A stretch of DNA of 64,000 nucleotides, taken from NCBI RefSeq assembly GCF_041260155.1, contig NC_091929.1:28907962-28971961 (forward strand), read 5' to 3'. The notes under the pieces are model-generated. The model was not told the origin of the DNA, searched no databases, and worked only from the letters and a program-made list of their open reading frames with translations. Position numbers and translations under genes: made by a program. This document shows positions 1 to 12,300 of this stretch, one piece after another. Origin of the DNA: Ptychodera flava (lineage: Eukaryota > Hemichordata > Enteropneusta > Ptychoderidae). Position 1 is the first letter of the stretch. Each line of letters starts with the position of its first letter.

Positions 1-77
1 CGGGAATTTTCCCAGATATTTGGACAAAGTCTGTGATTCGGTTGGTCAGGACTTGTATCGGTCGATCTACTCTGGTA

Positions 78-2843
78 CTATTTGCATCCAGTGTGGAGAA
101 ACTTCCAGCAAGCTGTTAATGGTTAAAAAAGGAAAAAGGAACGTTAACTGAAATGCAATATGAGGATTGAGTGACAGTATTTGGAAGGGGTGAGTTTTGC
201 ACTGTGTAGAGGACCATTGCCACAACTTCTTAGGACTGTACAATTTTTGCTCATCTCATGAAGAAATAAATCAAAACGCAGAGTTCCTTATATTATCGCG
301 TGATGGACTGCATCTGATAATATAAGGTTATTCACAAAATACCGGGATTTATGTCCGAGTACATCGTGCAGCGGAGGTATTGTCCGAGACGCGTAGCGTC
401 GAGGACAATACCGCAGCGTACGATGTACGAGGACATAAATCCCGGTATTTTGTGAATAACCTTATTATTATACACCTTTTTAGTCCAACTTTACTTGAAA
501 AAAGTCGAAATTTAGGCGTTTTTGGATGCTTCTTCACTTCTGCTTCTGCACGATCGCGAGCAGACTGGGAACGCGTTCAGCGCGTCCGCTATTAAGCGCA
601 TAGAACGAAATTTCAACCCGCGCTGCGCAGGGCGCGTGGTAGAATTTTTACGTCAGCAGCATAATTTCACTCAAATTAACCGGTTTTGGACTGACCATGA
701 TTTCCTTTGTGAAGTACTGAATGTTAAGAAGTATATATTGTTGTAAAAATGTAAAATATTCTCTTCTTTTTCCTCGCGTTGACGTAAAGGTGTTTTGAGG
801 TCAAAGGTCAAATAGCGTCCAATAACGCCTAAAGTTATTGTACTCCGCGTCAAAGTTATTGGACTCCGCGTCCTCTGTTACCGAAACTTACTGTACGACA
901 AAACTCCATAGGTTACAGACGTAGGTGTATAATAAATAACCTTACATCAAAAATTGTAAAGGATAACAAATAGAAAGGATTGGTCGGGTATTTATTTTTT
1001 ACTTGGTTGGTTTCCTTCAAGACACACTCGGCAGAATAGTCTGGGTATTTTAGTCATATGTCGAGTAGAATAACATAAATGCTACAACAAAACTTACGCT
1101 TCTTGGATTTGGGCAAGTTATCTTCTTTCCTGTCTTCAAGGATTTCTCTCATTTCGTCCAAGACACCCCTCTCATCAAAATCGTCCGAATCCTACGGTTC
1201 AGAGCGAATAAGAAGTAGAATTGTCGGTATTCAATTCATCCAGAGACACACAGACAAGAAGACACACAGACAAACAGACACAAAGACTCTTTGACTCAGA
1301 TTTATTCCACACTTGTCATGTTTCTCAGACAGAGAGTCAGTCAGACAGCTGTCATAGTGCATAACAAATGGCCTTTCATGCTGCTTCTCACAGATCCTCT
1401 GAAGTCGAACTCGTGATATGATTTATCTAAGTGTCGTTTTGATGTTTAGGGAACCCACACATTTATACACTTGTCATTAATGATGTGAAAGAGAAAGTGT
1501 TGTGAAACACCAAAGTATACCAGACAGAGATTTGTACCTTTGTAATTTTGGCGGCTGTTAATGATAGGAAGACTTGATCCAAGTGTGTCAATACTAACTG
1601 TTTCGGCTGATATGTGCAGCGTCTCGGAAGCTGTTATCAAATTGGTTGGCCGAATCTTACCGTTGTAAATGAATAATACAATATTACTCCCTAAGTTGCT
1701 GTGAATAGTGACAATCGACCGATCAGATATAACCTTCCTAGCACGCTGCACATCAGCAGACATTTTTTCTCGGCGGCGTTTTTGTGAGTTATTCTCCTGT
1801 TGAAGTTGAGTTGTGTCTAGCAAAGTGGTACAAAGTCACTACTTTTTGTAACAAGTTATACTATATTTGTGGCAAAACTGAAAATATGACTGAAAATATC
1901 AACAATGTCCCCACTGGTTTGTAAATATTTTCTGGCATCGTAATATATGCTAATGAGCTGAAATGTTCATGGTTGTTTATGGTAATGGACACGTAAGCCA
2001 ATGAGACTAACAGCTGCCCTGTTAAACCACAAAGCTTTGCTACAGAATTCCGTTCGGCATTCATATCTATCGGTATTTCACTTTATATATTGATTCTGCG
2101 ACGTCGTCTTATCGATTTAAAACATTAAGCATTAAAACACTAGCTAAATTTTTCCTTTTCCCTCACTCCAATAGCCATCTATTCAATATAATGATGTCGA
2201 CTGATGTACTTTTAGATATTTCTTCACTAAAAATACAAATTCTTGTTTTACTCCCGAAATCAGGTAACACTTCGTTTTCATCAGCCTATATGATTGTAGC
2301 GTTCAGTGTTAGAATTCGAATTTTAGTCCGGACTCGAAATAATTTGTATCAACAATAAATTTGCATGTTGTACAAAACAATTGTATTGGCAAGACTAAAA
2401 CTCTGTACATCAACATACTTCTTTCGTTGAAAAATGAATATGTGTAATACTCAAATTAGTAAATATATTTTCGAAAAGTAACGTCTCTCTTGTTTAACTG
2501 ACAAAGGTATGTCAATATTCGTGTATCGAAACATTTTCAGTTGTTACAGCTCTTTTGGATGAATGATAACTGTGTTAGGTAAAGATTCGATTGTGTCTCG
2601 ATTTCAACAAGTCTGGTTTATTTTGGAGTGGTATAATTCGCAAGCCTTGATCTATGTGCCCTCGCCGAAAGTAACTGCAACGCTGTTCCATGCTAGAAAT
2701 CACTCTACCTGTCAACTGAAGAATTTTATGTTAGATATGCTGGTACTCACCATGCCTAAGTCTGCAAATCTGCCTCGCTCACTGTTTACCTGGGTTACCC
2801 AAACTAAGAGAACTGAAAAGGTGAATAGTAGAACGTACTTCAT
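78..2843 (-). CDS. Secreted cyclic-peptide precursor, copy A (three exons)
   Basis: Exons, in transcript order, are 2843-2751, 1191-1098 and 112-78. Exon 1 starts MKYVLLF and encodes a hydrophobic signal peptide ending near VNS (residue 21), followed by ERGRFADLGM. It ends in phase 0 at a GTGAGT donor. Exon 2 (94 nt) follows a pyrimidine-rich acceptor ending TAG and encodes an acidic spacer, DSDDFDERGVLDEMREILED..., ending KSKK in phase 1 before GTAAGT. Exon 3 (35 nt) completes the codon and gives PCWKFLHTGCK, then TAG. The total is 73 residues. A single Cys-x7-Cys peptide at the extreme C-terminus after a dibasic KK is the layout of neuropeptide precursors. The Trp-Lys pair and non-amidated end recall somatostatin, urotensin II and allatostatin C; that relationship is inference. 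The frame is supported by two sister genes with identical splice phases. The 3' UTR runs off the window. Confidence 0.85.
320..940. mobile_element. Hairpin-headed non-autonomous DNA element in intron 2 of gene A
   Basis: Copies B (near 10,390-10,435) and C (near 18,125-18,165) have a continuous sequence here, whereas copy A carries about 610 extra bases. The ends show TAAGGTTATT at 323 and AATAACCTTA near 935-944. The left 142 bp form a long palindrome. No protein is recognisable. Exact ends are uncertain because host sequence also reads CCTTACATC at the junction. Confidence 0.65.
323..464. repeat. Long palindrome (about 68-bp arms)
   Basis: The left arm, starting TAAGGTTATTCACAAAATAC, returns as its reverse complement ending at 464. 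The centre is near GACGCGTAGCGTC and there are only a few arm mismatches. It forms the left end of the element at 320-940. Confidence 0.85.
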
Positions 2844-2926
2844 GGTTGTAATGGCAAAGTCGTGGGATGAAACTGTGGCACACCCAAGACACTCTCAAGA
2901 TTCTGAAGATAACCCGGCCTTAGACT

Positions 2927-2936
2927 GTTTATATAG
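2927..2936 (-). promoter_or_regulatory. TATA box of peptide gene A
   Basis: The minus strand reads CTATATAAAC, 84 bp upstream of the exon 1 ATG. The same decamer lies at the same distance in copy B. This spacing would put the transcription start near 2,900 with a short 5' UTR of about 55 nt (inference). Confidence 0.6.
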
Positions 2937-3449
2937 ACACCAAGTAGATCAATATGTGACTTCCCTTTTATTCGACTTGACCGCACCAATTATTTTCGTC
3001 ACCACAGATTTGGACAAAAATTACGTGTTTTTCATAACAATTGACCTAATTAAGCGACAATATATTATTCGATCAATTCTGCTTGGGTTTGGGTGGTAAT
3101 TTTAGTGAATGAAAAAAACAAGCCAGTATTTCGGATACTTTTTTAAAAAGAACTGAATGTATTCGAAAGTATCACAATGGTGCGTGTATGTCTGAATAAG
3201 TATGAAAGGTGATCCTTGTACAATGAAAATGAGCGTTTTTTTCCGAACAAACTTCCTATAAGAACACCATTAGCATCTCACGTACACCTGTCAGCGAAGT
3301 CAAAATGAAACAAAAGTACAAATCCATAGTCAACATTATTTGACAAAGAGAGACGTGCTGTTCCTAACTGCAGTTCAAATGTCTTCAACTAGATTTCGAT
3401 TGAGCTAATTGTCACAGCAAGTGTCCAAGATACAAGGATTTCATATTAT

Positions 3450-3452
<3 letters not shown>

Positions 3453-3500
<48 letters not shown>
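3453..3500 (+). repeat. (TC)n microsatellite
   Basis: A pure TC run in the 5' flank of gene A. Runs at the same relative place occur in units B (13,601) and C (20,146). Confidence 0.98.
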
Positions 3501-3503
<3 letters not shown>

Positions 3504-3651
3504 TTGATGAACCTCTATTACGCTGTCGAGTTTGGTTTCTCAGCTTAAAGCTCTCCTAAACATTAGATACAACCGCCCTTAGCTTTCCAGTATTTGCTGA
3601 TAAAAGGACAGACTTAGAATAATAACTACTAAAACAAGCTAACAAGCAAAG

Positions 3652-3706
<55 letters not shown>

Positions 3707-3707
3707 A
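3652..3707 (+). repeat. (AAAT)n microsatellite
   Basis: A pure tetranucleotide run of about 14 copies. Positional counterparts lie at 13,810 and 20,283. Confidence 0.98.
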
Positions 3708-4021
3708 GCATCCTCATGCACACACATTTTCTTTCATCTATCCGTCTTGTTATCGGAAGCGTCGGAAAAAAAAAACTATTGAATTAATATATGTGCACGA
3801 AGTAATGATGAAAAATAAAGAAAATCTACGCAGCATCGAAGTCGAAACTCTATCAAAGTATCTGGCATCTGTTGCTAAGAGAGTGATGAAGAGCGCAACA
3901 AATGCTTCGTTGAAGTAGAGCTTGAACACTCCTGTTCTAAAGAGGCCGAAGAAGAGCGAGGTGACTGATAAAATGGACGGCAGACATCTAAATACAGTCT
4001 GCAGACGTCAAGAGTCCGATT

Positions 4022-4756
4022 GTGAGTGCTCTGATGGCGCACTGCGAAGCAAAAGACATTCACAATATTTGGAGATTTTGAATGAATGCTGTGAAGAAAC
4101 AAAATGGTGAATGCTGGAAATGCATCCGTAGAAAAGTAGAAGAAAAGCCTACGGCTGCATTTACAAACAACTCAGGAGGGGAGATTTCAGGGGGGTACTT
4201 GAAAAAGTTGACAACACGCAAGGGGGGATCTGAGAAAAATTGATGTTGCAGAGGGGGACTTGAAAATTTGTTGAATATCAAAGTCCTGGCACTTTCATTT
4301 CCTGATATTTCCATTTTCGGCGCGCCCTTCGGGCGCATTTTTTAGGGTACATTAAACAATTTATTGATGATCCAAGCAGCCACATTGTGGCAAAAGATTT
4401 AGGCTGTCATGATTTCTACTTACCCAGCATCTCTGTTGTGCAAAACTCTGCTCTATAATGACTAAAAGTTTCAACTTAACCTTTCAATAACAATTTGGGA
4501 GATAACTTATTTGATGTCATTCTCCCATTGACAATACATTGGGTCTAGGTCAGTGTAAAACGTTCATGTAGCCGTATGTATATTTTTTATTTTTTGAGGA
4601 CTTTGACAGAATACTATTTATTTAGAATAGCGCATACAAACTATTTTGAATAGTGCATAGTGTCATCAATAACAACTAGAAGCTTCTGGTCAAGCAACTT
4701 TGAATAACTTACAATTTGGGAACAGATAACCTATGTGTTTTTGTAGTTTCCTAATA
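4022..4756. other. Non-coding spacer between units A and B
   Basis: Apart from the G-run fragment, no gene is seen. The sequence from about 4,480 begins to resemble the tandem repeat that follows. Confidence 0.5.
4140..4335. repeat. G-run degenerate repeat fragment
   Basis: Repeated GGGGGA...TTGAAAA blocks occur about 35-40 bp apart. They resemble, in opposite orientation, the C-rich block at 22,670-23,110. No coding potential is evident. Confidence 0.5.
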
Positions 4757-5330
4757 GTGAATCATCATTTCGGTGAAGTTCCAAACTAAAATTTCTTTGG
4801 CACACATGCAGCTGTATCCATGTTAGTCTGATCAAGTACATTAATATCAATAATCAATAGTACATAAATACACAGATTTAGCTAGTTTTGTATTTGAAAA
4901 ATTATTCATAGTTACCTCATAGACTGGAATGTACCTTTGGATCAACATTTCGGTGAAAGTCAAAAATCAAATTTCTTGCACACATGGACATGTATAACCA
5001 CCCTAGTCTAATCAAGTACAATTATGTCAATTATTAAGGGTCCATATATGCGCAAATATTGCAGTTAGGACGAAGCACTATATCGGCCACATCGGGAAAA
5101 AATATTCACAGTTTGTCACAGACTCAAATGTACAGTGGATCAACATTTTCGGCTAAATTCCAGAATCAAAATTCTTGTACATATGCGCACTTGTAAACAC
5201 CCCATGCTATTTAAGTACATATATATCAGTTATCAAACGTCTATAGATGATCAGATATTGCTAGTTTTATATTGCAAAATACACGTTCATAGTTTTCTCA
5301 TAGACTACCAGGTATAGATGAAATCTAAAA
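4757..5330. repeat. Diverged tandem repeat, about 185-200 bp unit, three copies
   Basis: Each unit contains TGGATCAACATTTCGGTGAA (or a variant), then TTCTTGCACACATG, then TCAAGTACA and CATAGACT. Units begin near 4,757, 4,938 and 5,137. Confidence 0.7.
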
Positions 5331-5585
5331 ATCAAATTTTTGTAGACACCAAAACAGGTCCAATAATCAGTATCATTCAGTGTAAATGAAGAATTTACCA
5401 GGTTCAAAGAACAAAGTAACAAATAGAAGATGGATATGACGATGGGTTGCCTTGAATCACCAATCAGAGATGGTATCACGTGTCCTTAGTTGCATGTTAC
5501 ACCGGTCAAGATCGAACCTAAGTGACATGGTAGAGCCACTAAATTTAATTTGTTAATTTAATAATCATCAAATGTATGCAAGCAC

Positions 5586-5748
5586 GCATGCATGCATGCA
5601 TGCATGCATACATACATACATACATACATACATACATACATACATACATACATACATACATACATACATACATACATACATACATACATACATACATACA
5701 TACATACATACATACATACATACATACATACATACATACATACATACA
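5586..5748 (+). repeat. (CATG)n/(CATA)n microsatellite
   Basis: A short CATG run passes into about 35 copies of CATA. The open frames across it in several phases are an artefact of the repeat. Confidence 0.98.
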
Positions 5749-6379
5749 CTCAGCACACATCATGAAAGTTACCGATTTCTCATGACTTTACACACTTTTC
5801 TTGCAGATCTTGTGTCAGCAGACAGGAGGAATGGGTAGATGCCTTTAAATACAGTACAGACATTGACTTAATTCACCCAACTAATTGATTACGTAATTAC
5901 AAAAATGAAAAAGAGCCTAATGCCCATTTGTCAAATTTCTGCTGATGACGCTTTAGATTTTTCTCGTTCATGAATCTCTTTCACCTATTTTTCTTTCATG
6001 CTTTTTTCTTTGTAAAGAAGCTTTGACAACTATTTTTGATACCTAAATCATAGACCCTCGAGAAAAACAGTCTATGCCTAAATTGACAATAAACGATCAT
6101 GTAAAAGCTACACCTTATTACACTCCACATTGTCTGTAGCAAACGTAGACTGGGAATTCAATTTAATCAGTGGAATTTTATTTCTCAAGCTGATAACACC
6201 AATACCTGCCATATATGCTAATCAAACATTTTAAAACATGGAGCTATATTTAGTTGCAAGAAACTAACCTTATCTTTTATTCGAAAAGAGCCAAATTAAA
6301 TCTCAAATATGACGCAGGCGTTATCGTCTTTAAAACACATCAATAAACAAAATGGAGAGATGGTGTCCTTAGCTTATTG

Positions 6380-6714
6380 TTGTATGCACCTCGAAAGTGC
6401 AAGATTTAAGCTTTTGCTTAAACTTTCCTCAAGGAATCTTTTAGTCATTATCTTCAGAATCAAGACTAAAAATTGGGGGTCACAGTGCAGATTTTGGTAC
6501 TGGATAAACAGATAACCAAAGATCGAACGATATTTAAATTCAAAACGGCCTCCATCCCTGTTATAACGCTATGGATTAGAGTAAACTTTTCGAATTTCAA
6601 AAAGGTTTTCTTACGCCAAGAGCTTTAAAATGAACCCCGACAAGTGGTATATCAGACAAAAATTGTAAAAGTTTGAGAGTCCGAATATCTGTCCCCGAGG
6701 CATGTTCTACCTAA
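6380..6714 (+). mobile_element. MITE family A copy 1
   Basis: It starts near TATGCACCTCGAAAGTGC and ends CCCCGAGGCATGTTCTACCT, matching the best-preserved copy at 14,471-14,825. The internal landmark GGCCTCCATCCCTGTTATAAC corresponds to the family's GGCCGCCATCCCTGT block. Confidence 0.7.
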
Positions 6715-6900
6715 AAATTCAATCTTTGTCGACCTTTAAACGGACAGGTCTATATGTATCCCAGTGAAGTCTTCGGAGTGCATTGTGATGTGGTGCGACA
6801 TCGGTTAGGACGCCTTCAAAGGTATACCTATCTCAAAAATATGTGTTTCCAACATTTTCTCGTGTAATATTCCTTGAAGCAAAGTTTGAAAACAGTTGCA

Positions 6901-7741
6901 GACGACTCGAATTTTTTCCATACATATGCTAATAACATTAATTGCATTGAACTTTCACTAGTAGAAAATCACTTGAGAAATGTAACACGTTGATGTGACG
7001 CTAATATGCTCGCCTTAAACATAAATAAGACAAATTATGTATTTTTCCATCAAAAACGTAGAGCAGTGTATTTACATGGTAATCAGTGTGTGAAAAATCA
7101 ACCTCTAGTTCAAAGACACCAAGCGTCATTTGTCGGGGGTAATTATTAATAAGCACCTTACATGGAAACCACACATTACAAAGGTAAACGCGATGATAAG
7201 AAAGAAGGTCGGAATATTATTTAAATTAAGACACGTTGTACCACAAAGTATTCTCGTTTTTCTCCATGTATCATTTATTCAACCCCATGTAACATATGGC
7301 TTAGAAGTATGGGGGAATACATTTTCATCGTATCTAAATCCGATTTATGTCACTCAGAAAATGTCTATGCGTAGTATAACATTCTCTGACTTTAGAGAGC
7401 CATCTTTACCTCTCTTCTATAATCTACGTATTTTGGATGTTCATAAGCTCGACTAGTTGCTAGTCTATACTTTTATGTTTGATTTACTCCACCAAAATGT
7501 TCCTAATGACTTACCAGATCATTTTCATATTGTAAACCATTGCTACGATACCCACCAAAAGGTGGACATGAATTTAGTATTGCCTAGAATGTATACATCT
7601 GCAGGTCAATCTTCAATATCTTACACAGGCGCAAAACTATGGAACACATTGGCGAATTCTATTAAAAATCAAACATCTAGATATAAGTTCACAAAAGCCC
7701 TGAAAGACTATCTCTTACGAGAATGGCTTACTATGTATTAA
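6901..7741 (+). mobile_element. 5'-truncated LINE: C-terminal part of reverse transcriptase ORF
   Basis: Translation shows the typical end of a non-LTR reverse transcriptase ORF: NMLALNINKTNYVFFHQKRR, then GVIINKHLTWKPHI, then QPHVTYGLEVWGNT, and finally SYTGAKLWNTLANSIKN with FTKALKDYLL before the stop. This resembles the region after the catalytic YxDD in CR1/Jockey-like elements (family knowledge); the exact clade is not assigned. The catalytic domain and all upstream parts are missing. The frame is broken by in-frame stops near 6,993 and 7,454 and a shift near 7,125, so it is a dead fragment. Confidence 0.85.
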
Positions 7742-8025
7742 TATACTTATGTATTTGGTCAATTGCAAAGGTTAACGAATTCTAGTTGTAATCAGTAACC
7801 TTACTTTGTGCGATCTTTGTTTTTTTTTACTTTCACAGTTACTATCTTCTCTTCAAAAATTACATGTATCATTTATATGACAGCAGCCCGCGGAAATAGT
7901 TTTTAATAATGCAATGTACTATGAGTTCACGGAGCGAGGCTCGACTAGCGCATGGCTGTATTCCTAGCTCCTTATTGTCAATGTATTCTGCGGAATTTTG
8001 AATTGTATTAGGTTCCATTAAGCTT

Positions 8026-8236
8026 AAACATGATGACGAACATTTTGCGATATTTGAAATTCAAAATGCCGCCATTCCTGTATTAACTCTAAGGCAAAAA
8101 TAACATTTTGGATTGAAAAACTAAGACAGTGAAAGTTTTTCTTTCTCCAAAGGCTTTAAAATGACCCCAACATGTGATTGATAAGAAAAGAGTTGAAGTC
8201 TAAATATCTGTCCCCCAGGCCCATTCTGCGTTAAAG
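8026..8236 (+). mobile_element. MITE family A copy 2 (partial)
   Basis: It contains GATATTTGAAATTCAAAATG, then GCCGCCATTCCTGTATTAAC and CTGTCCCCCAGGC near its end. It lacks the left end of the family. Confidence 0.6.
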
Positions 8237-8445
8237 TTTGTTATGTCAACTGGTCATTCACCTTTTGGCGATAGATGAATTGTTATGCAGTGTTGAAGCA
8301 GTTTTGCAGTAAAAGCAATGCATACTGCATGCAATGAATTGTCGTTGTAAAGCTAAGTACCTAGTTTTGCGATATATTAGAGGATGGGGTAAAAAAAGGG
8401 GAATGAATATCTTTCATTGAAAAATATGGAAAGTGTTATCACAAG

Positions 8446-8670
8446 TTAACCCGTTGAGTGCTGTAAATTTTCACACCAAAATTTTAGTGTAAAATTTTAC
8501 CAACTTTTTGGAATTAATCTGTATTTTGTTTGACACATTTTGACTAGATGGACATCACTTTTCATTGACTACAATTTTTGATCAAAAGTTTTGAAAAAAT
8601 CGGAAAAAAATTTGTGCAGGTTACATTTTATACAGGAGACACAAGTTGACTTTGGCACTCAACTGGTTAA
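8446..8670. mobile_element. TTAA-bounded MITE, family B copy 1
   Basis: It is bounded by TTAACCCGTTGAGTGCTGTA and GGCACTCAACTGGTTAA. Unit C at 16,484-16,487 has the uninterrupted site AAAAAGTTTACAGCTATTG. The element was therefore inserted at a single TTAA-like tetranucleotide after the units diverged. Confidence 0.8.
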
Positions 8671-9332
8671 TAGCTATTGCCCTTTCCATCTGTAATTTAT
8701 CAAATTCTGCTTATATTGCAACATCATGGAGTTGTTGTTATGGCACATAGAATTCGAAAGAAAATGCCGTTAACTTGTGTAAAAAGCAATTTTAAAATAG
8801 AAGCAAAATAATTGAAAACGAGTCAATAAATTTGTTGAATAAAGTTTTTATTATGCTTTCAATGTCAAATGAAGAAATTAATTTAAAAATAGTTAACATC
8901 GACGTTTGTGCATTTCACATGAAAGAAATGAACAAATCAAGCATTGTAACTAACTCATTAAACTCAAAACAGGTACAGCGCGAACATTTTTGTCTTGAAC
9001 ACTGACATTACCTTGAAGGGAGGATATTTAGTCAAAAAATTACATCGTTTTGTGGCTTTCTCAGCGAACTTTTTCAAAATACAAAATGTTCAGGAAATGC
9101 CATTTTCATAAAAGAACGTGCCTTTACACTGAAAAAACTGCAATAAAATGAAAGTGCCGCTCGTAAAATGAGATACATTACAGAAAAAACGCTATGTTGT
9201 GAACGACTCAGATGACAGCAGACAGTCATGTGCGTGCTTCAGTAGCAATTTTACGGGAATTTTCCAAGATATTTGGATGAAGTGTGTGAATTCCGGTTGG
9301 TCAGGACTTGTATCGGTCGATCTACTCTGGTA

Positions 9333-12300
9333 CTATTTGCATCCACTGTGGAGAAACTTCCAGCAAACTGTGAACAGTTAAAAAAAGGAAAGGAAACGTT
9401 ACCTGTAACGCAATTTGAAGATTGAGTGGCAGTTTTTGAAAGGAGCTTGTTTCTGGTGATTTTTGCACTGTGTAGAGGACCATCACCACAATTTGTTGCG
9501 ACTGTAAAATGGATGCTAATCTCATGAAGAAATTAACCAAAGCCAACACGCATTGTTCCGCGAACATGTAGATAAAAAGTAGTGAGATAACTAAATGAAA
9601 ACGTGTTCAATGCTAGCCTCCGCTAAATGATGTCTACTATCGCCGGTTGTAGGGAAGGAGCAGACACATTGAAATACATTGTAAATATTTTGTTTGGAAT
9701 ACCTGACATCATCCATCGCACAGATTTCACGAAATGGAATTTGCCTGTACGCATGATTTTAAACAATGGTACATGAAAAGCTAATGATGTCTGAAAATTG
9801 ATCGCGGAAAATGTGCGCGTGAAATTCTCTTTTTAAGGTTGGGATGTGGCAAAGCTGCCGTTGTTGTAAAAAAGTGGTCAAGTTTCTCGCTTTCATCTCT
9901 TTTGGTTAAAATTTTAAGATAAAATCATGTCTAACCTGCTGTCCGCATTTCTCATGTATTCCCGCTATGTCACATCTGATAATACTGCTTTTATGACCAA
10001 AAAAACAATAATATACCAACCTAGGCAATCAATATTTTTAGGCGTTTGTAATTATAGTAAAATTTGGTAAGGCGATCGAGGAATGTTTTACCATTTTGTT
10101 TTGTTTAATAGAATTTTTAATTTGTTTTCTTTATTTTATCATTTTCAACACCCTCGCCTAAAGATAACATAAAATGTAAATTCATCGGTTATTTTTCAAA
10201 CAAATGTTTAGCATTTGGTGAATCGAAGCGACTTTGCCTGATTAGAGGACACGTACAGTTCTTGAAATGTTGGTCGAAGGTAAAGTACAAATAGGGGAGG
10301 AAAAAGATAGTTGAGATTTTCCTGAAAATGCGATAGGCAATATGTATCATAAGGAATCCCTATGATGGTACTGATTAACTTTGTGATCATAATTCTCGCA
10401 TGATCGTCTGATAGATAGCCTTACATCTACAAATGTAAAAGAATTACAAATGCATGGAATAACATAAATGCTCCAACAAAAACTTACGTTTCTTGGATTT
10501 AGGTAAGTTATCTTCTTCCCTGTCTTCCAGGATTTCTCGCATTTCGTCCAAGACACCCCTCTCATCAAAATCTTCCGAATCCTATGGTTGGGAGCAAATA
10601 ATAAACAGAATTTATAGGTATTCATGCAGAGACGGACAGATAGACAGACATACAGACAAGCAGACAAGACTTTATGACTCAGATTAATTTTGTATTCATC
10701 AAGTTTCTAAGCCACTCAGGGAGTCTGTCAGACATGGTGCACAAAGAACAGCCATCCTGGTTGTTTCTCACAAATCGTCTAAAGTCGAACTTGTGATTTC
10801 TCTTTGTGTCGTTTAGATTTTTAGGAAACCCACACATTCATACGCTTGTCATTAATGGTATGTAAGAAAAAATGCTGTGAAACACCAGAGTATACCGTAC
10901 AGAGATCTTTCGCCATTTGAACCTTTGTCATGATCTTCCAAATTGGTACAAAGAAAATTAATATTTCACGCTCTCGATACATTAGCGTCCATGGACGCGA
11001 TAAATCCAGCGCAATTCCTCTGAATTTGGACTCTAACAGTAATGGCGCCACGACATGCCAGCACGGTATCGACAACATGATCTTTCTCGTTTACACATTT
11101 AAAAATTCACCCAGTAACTTATTTTTCTCATGGAGGTATTCTGCATACTACCGCCATATTCTATTGTATTTCAGCCAATCGTAATATTTGGCTGTCATTA
11201 TCATTTTAATTCATTCATAACGTGGGTTTGAAACAAAAGAATTGTAGCATGGGCAAGTTATAATTAATTTGTACTTTTGTATCTTTTCTAAACTCGGAAG
11301 AAATCAAAGTATTGTCTTATTGTATTCTTTATGGGGTCGGCATCCGACATGGCCAAGATACTGTATAAATGGACACACTAACTCACAGGACAAACTATAG
11401 AGGACCGACTCAGGCACAGGCAGACTCACATACTGATGTATCAGTGGCCGGGCCGTGAGGCGTATAGCCATGGTTCCGTTTTCAATAAACAAGTTCAAGT
11501 TCTACAACATCACTCGTGGCCACTTCCAGCTTCTTCCTTATATATGACACCTTTGTAATTTTGCACCTGTTGAAGTTGTGTGGTGTCTCCCGAAACGCTA
11601 CAAAGTCACTGTTTTTTCATGCCAATTCTTATAAAGCCAGTTATACTATATGTTTGGCAAAACTAAATGAAAATATCAACAATGACCCCACTGGTTTGTA
11701 AAACATGACGTTTTTTCTTGCATCATAATATATGCTAATGAGCTAAAATGTGCATGAGTATATGCTAATAGCTTGTATGCAAATGAGGCTAACAGCTGCC
11801 CTGCTAAGCCACAAAGCTTTGTAACTGATCTCCATTCGATATTCATATCTATCGGGATTTCAATTTATATATTGCATCTACGACGTCGACATCTCGATTG
11901 AAAACATTAAGAATTCAAACACTAGCTAAATTTTTACTTTTCCCTCACTCCAATAACCGTCTATTCAATATCATGATGTCGACTGAAATCGTGGCTACTT
12001 TAAAAGCATGCATGATAACACACTTTCTATCCATCGCGAAATGTTTAGTTCAGAAAATAATGCTCATGTTGACCTTTACAGTGATAATGACAATAATGGA
12101 AGTGTACCCTAGAAAGCAATAAGAAAGTAATTCTTTGCTTGCGAATAGTACCTTTTTAAATTCAAGAATTTTGTGTTTTAGCGCTTCCGATCTACGCGCG
12201 TTTTTTTTTTTACAAAGACTAATTTGATTTTGCACGTTCGAAACTGAAACCCGACTATCTGTAATTTTCAATGTACTTTTCGATAACTGTCCACTAAATA

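Larger units (their letters stand above)
1..4022. repeat. Tandem duplication unit A (cut by window start)
   Basis: This is the left unit of three homologous segments. It holds peptide gene A and its upstream flank, a (TC)n run at 3,453 and an (AAAT)n run at 3,652. The text around 3,835-4,022 matches 13,985-14,188. The first bases match 9,255 onward and, more distantly, 17,043 onward, so the homology probably continues left of the window. Confidence 0.85.

Noticed and set aside
1446-1823. 125-codon minus-strand frame in intron 1 of gene A
   Set aside because: Part of it matches copy B intron sequence, but the frame is not maintained in C. It is intron homology.
2563-3099. 178-codon plus-strand open frame
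   Set aside because: It lies antisense over exon 1 and the promoter of peptide gene A and shows no protein motif. The splice and duplication evidence supports the minus strand.
5545-5838. Open frames in several phases through (CATA)n
   Set aside because: Tetranucleotide repeats without stop codons give artefactual frames.
9333-9367. Assignment of the cyclic peptides to CCAP (shared F..TGC ending)
   Set aside because: CCAP is amidated through a Gly after the last Cys. Here Lys or a stop follows directly, and the ring length differs.
9333-9567. Longer minus-strand frame ending LLEVSPQWMQIVPE across exon 3 of gene B
   Set aside because: It needs a different phase from that left by exon 2, and the copy C equivalent is not conserved. 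The CWKF frame is kept in all three copies.
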